A stretch of DNA of 6,654 nucleotides, taken from Betaproteobacteria bacterium (lineage in GTDB: Bacteria; Pseudomonadota; Gammaproteobacteria; Burkholderiales; SG8-39). The notes under the pieces were generated by a model. The model worked only from the letters and a program-made list of their open reading frames with translations, did no database searches and was not told the DNA's origin. Positions 6,204 through 6,654 of this stretch are shown here, one piece after another. The stretch's first letter is position 1; each line of letters starts with the position of its first letter. The position numbers were made by a program, and so were the translations under genes. The DNA lies in contig JAABRB010000200.1 in assembly GCA_011391185.1 (NCBI GenBank), forward strand, positions 1 through 6,654, in the 5' to 3' direction.

Positions 6204-6654
6204 TTGCAGATTGCCTGTCTCGACCTCGAGGGTGTACTGGTCCCGGAGATCTGGATCGAGTTTTCGCGGCGCACCGGGATTGCGGAGCTTTCGCGGACGA
6301 CCCGGGACGAGCCCGACTACGACAAGCTGATGCGGGAGCGCCTCGCGATCCTCGCGGCGCATCATCTCGGGCTGCCCGACATCCAGGACGTCATCACCGG
6401 CATGGGGCCGTTGCCCGGCGCGCGCGAGTTCCTGGACTGGCTGCGCCACCGCTTCCAGATCCTGATTCTCTCGGATACATTCTACGAATTCGCCGCGCCG
6501 CTGATGCGGCAGCTCGGTCATCCGACCCTGCTATGCCATCAGCTCGACATCGAGCCGAACGGGAAGGTGTGCGGGTTCCGGATCCGGTTGCCCGATCACA
6601 AGCGCGCGGCCGTGCGCGCGTTGCGCGCACTCAACTGCAGGACGATCGCGGCCG
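6204..6654 (+). CDS. thrH: ThrH, phosphoserine phosphatase / homoserine phosphotransferase, 3' end missing
   Basis: 150 codons are visible before the window ends; full-length ThrH is about 205 residues. ThrH is a cytoplasmic HAD-superfamily enzyme that dephosphorylates phosphoserine and can pass the phosphate to homoserine, linking serine and threonine synthesis. The start is TTG 6204: it has a Shine-Dalgarno sequence and gives an N-terminus (MQIACLDLEGVLVPE) that lines up with the known Pseudomonas protein (MEIACLDLEGVLVPE). Catalytic motif I is DLEG, with Asp7 as nucleophile and Glu9 replacing the usual second Asp, which is normal for ThrH. Motif II is ILSDT (Ser90), and Lys133 in PDHKR fits motif III. 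The stretches IPDYD-like 37-40, SDTFYEF (90-96) and LMRQLG (100-105) are close to the Pseudomonas sequence. Motif IV lies beyond the window. No cofactor gene or operon partner is visible. Confidence 0.93.
   Translation, partial: MQIACLDLEGVLVPEIWIEFSRRTGIAELSRTTRDEPDYDKLMRERLAILAAHHLGLPDIQDVITGMGPLPGAREFLDWLRHRFQILILSDTFYEFAAPLMRQLGHPTLLCHQLDIEPNGKVCGFRIRLPDHKRAAVRALRALNCRTIAA

Noticed and set aside
1..6654. CRISPR array, insertion sequence, integrase or attachment site.
   Set aside because: No regularly spaced long repeats, transposase or integrase motifs were seen, and gene content and base use look uniform across the window.

Overview
The window is from a high-G+C proteobacterium (about two thirds G+C by eye), most likely a betaproteobacterium. 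The evidence is a BoxD-type dehydrogenase of aerobic benzoyl-CoA breakdown, a ThrH phosphatase, a NorD/CbbO-type VWA protein and a di-heme MauG-type cytochrome. The taxonomic call is inference; there is no rRNA or tRNA here. All genes are on the + strand, and both ends of the window cut through genes.

Layout. (1) Bases 1-1605 hold the 3' part of a NorD/CbbO-like VWA-domain protein. (2) After a 151-base gap with a possible promoter and an 11-base direct repeat come three tightly packed genes (1757-4203). They encode an exported TIM-barrel amidohydrolase, a small exported protein with a YtkA/FixH-like pattern, and an exported di-heme MauG-family protein. The gaps are 3 bases and then a 4-base ATGA overlap, so they probably form one transcription unit working in the periplasm. 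(3) A 180-base gap with a weak terminator-like hairpin and a possible promoter precedes a complete aldehyde dehydrogenase of the BoxD/PaaZ type (4384-5952). (4) A 251-base gap holds a hairpin-rich repeat-like element and a possible promoter. A hairpin there overlaps the ribosome binding site of thrH. (5) thrH starts at TTG 6204 and runs off the right end.

How they fit together. The VWA protein probably works with a MoxR-type AAA+ ATPase outside the window to activate a metalloenzyme. The BoxD-like enzyme would oxidise 3,4-dehydroadipyl-CoA semialdehyde. ThrH is amino-acid housekeeping. None of these has an obvious link to the three-gene periplasmic unit.

That unit is the best candidate for something undescribed. 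Its MauG-like protein keeps the residues expected of a protein-modifying MauG: an inter-heme Trp, Gln, Pro and Glu at MauG spacing, and a Tyr where cytochrome c peroxidases have a Met. Its immediate neighbour is a small secreted protein with a His/Met-rich segment and one Trp, so an enzyme-and-substrate pair is a reasonable, untested idea.
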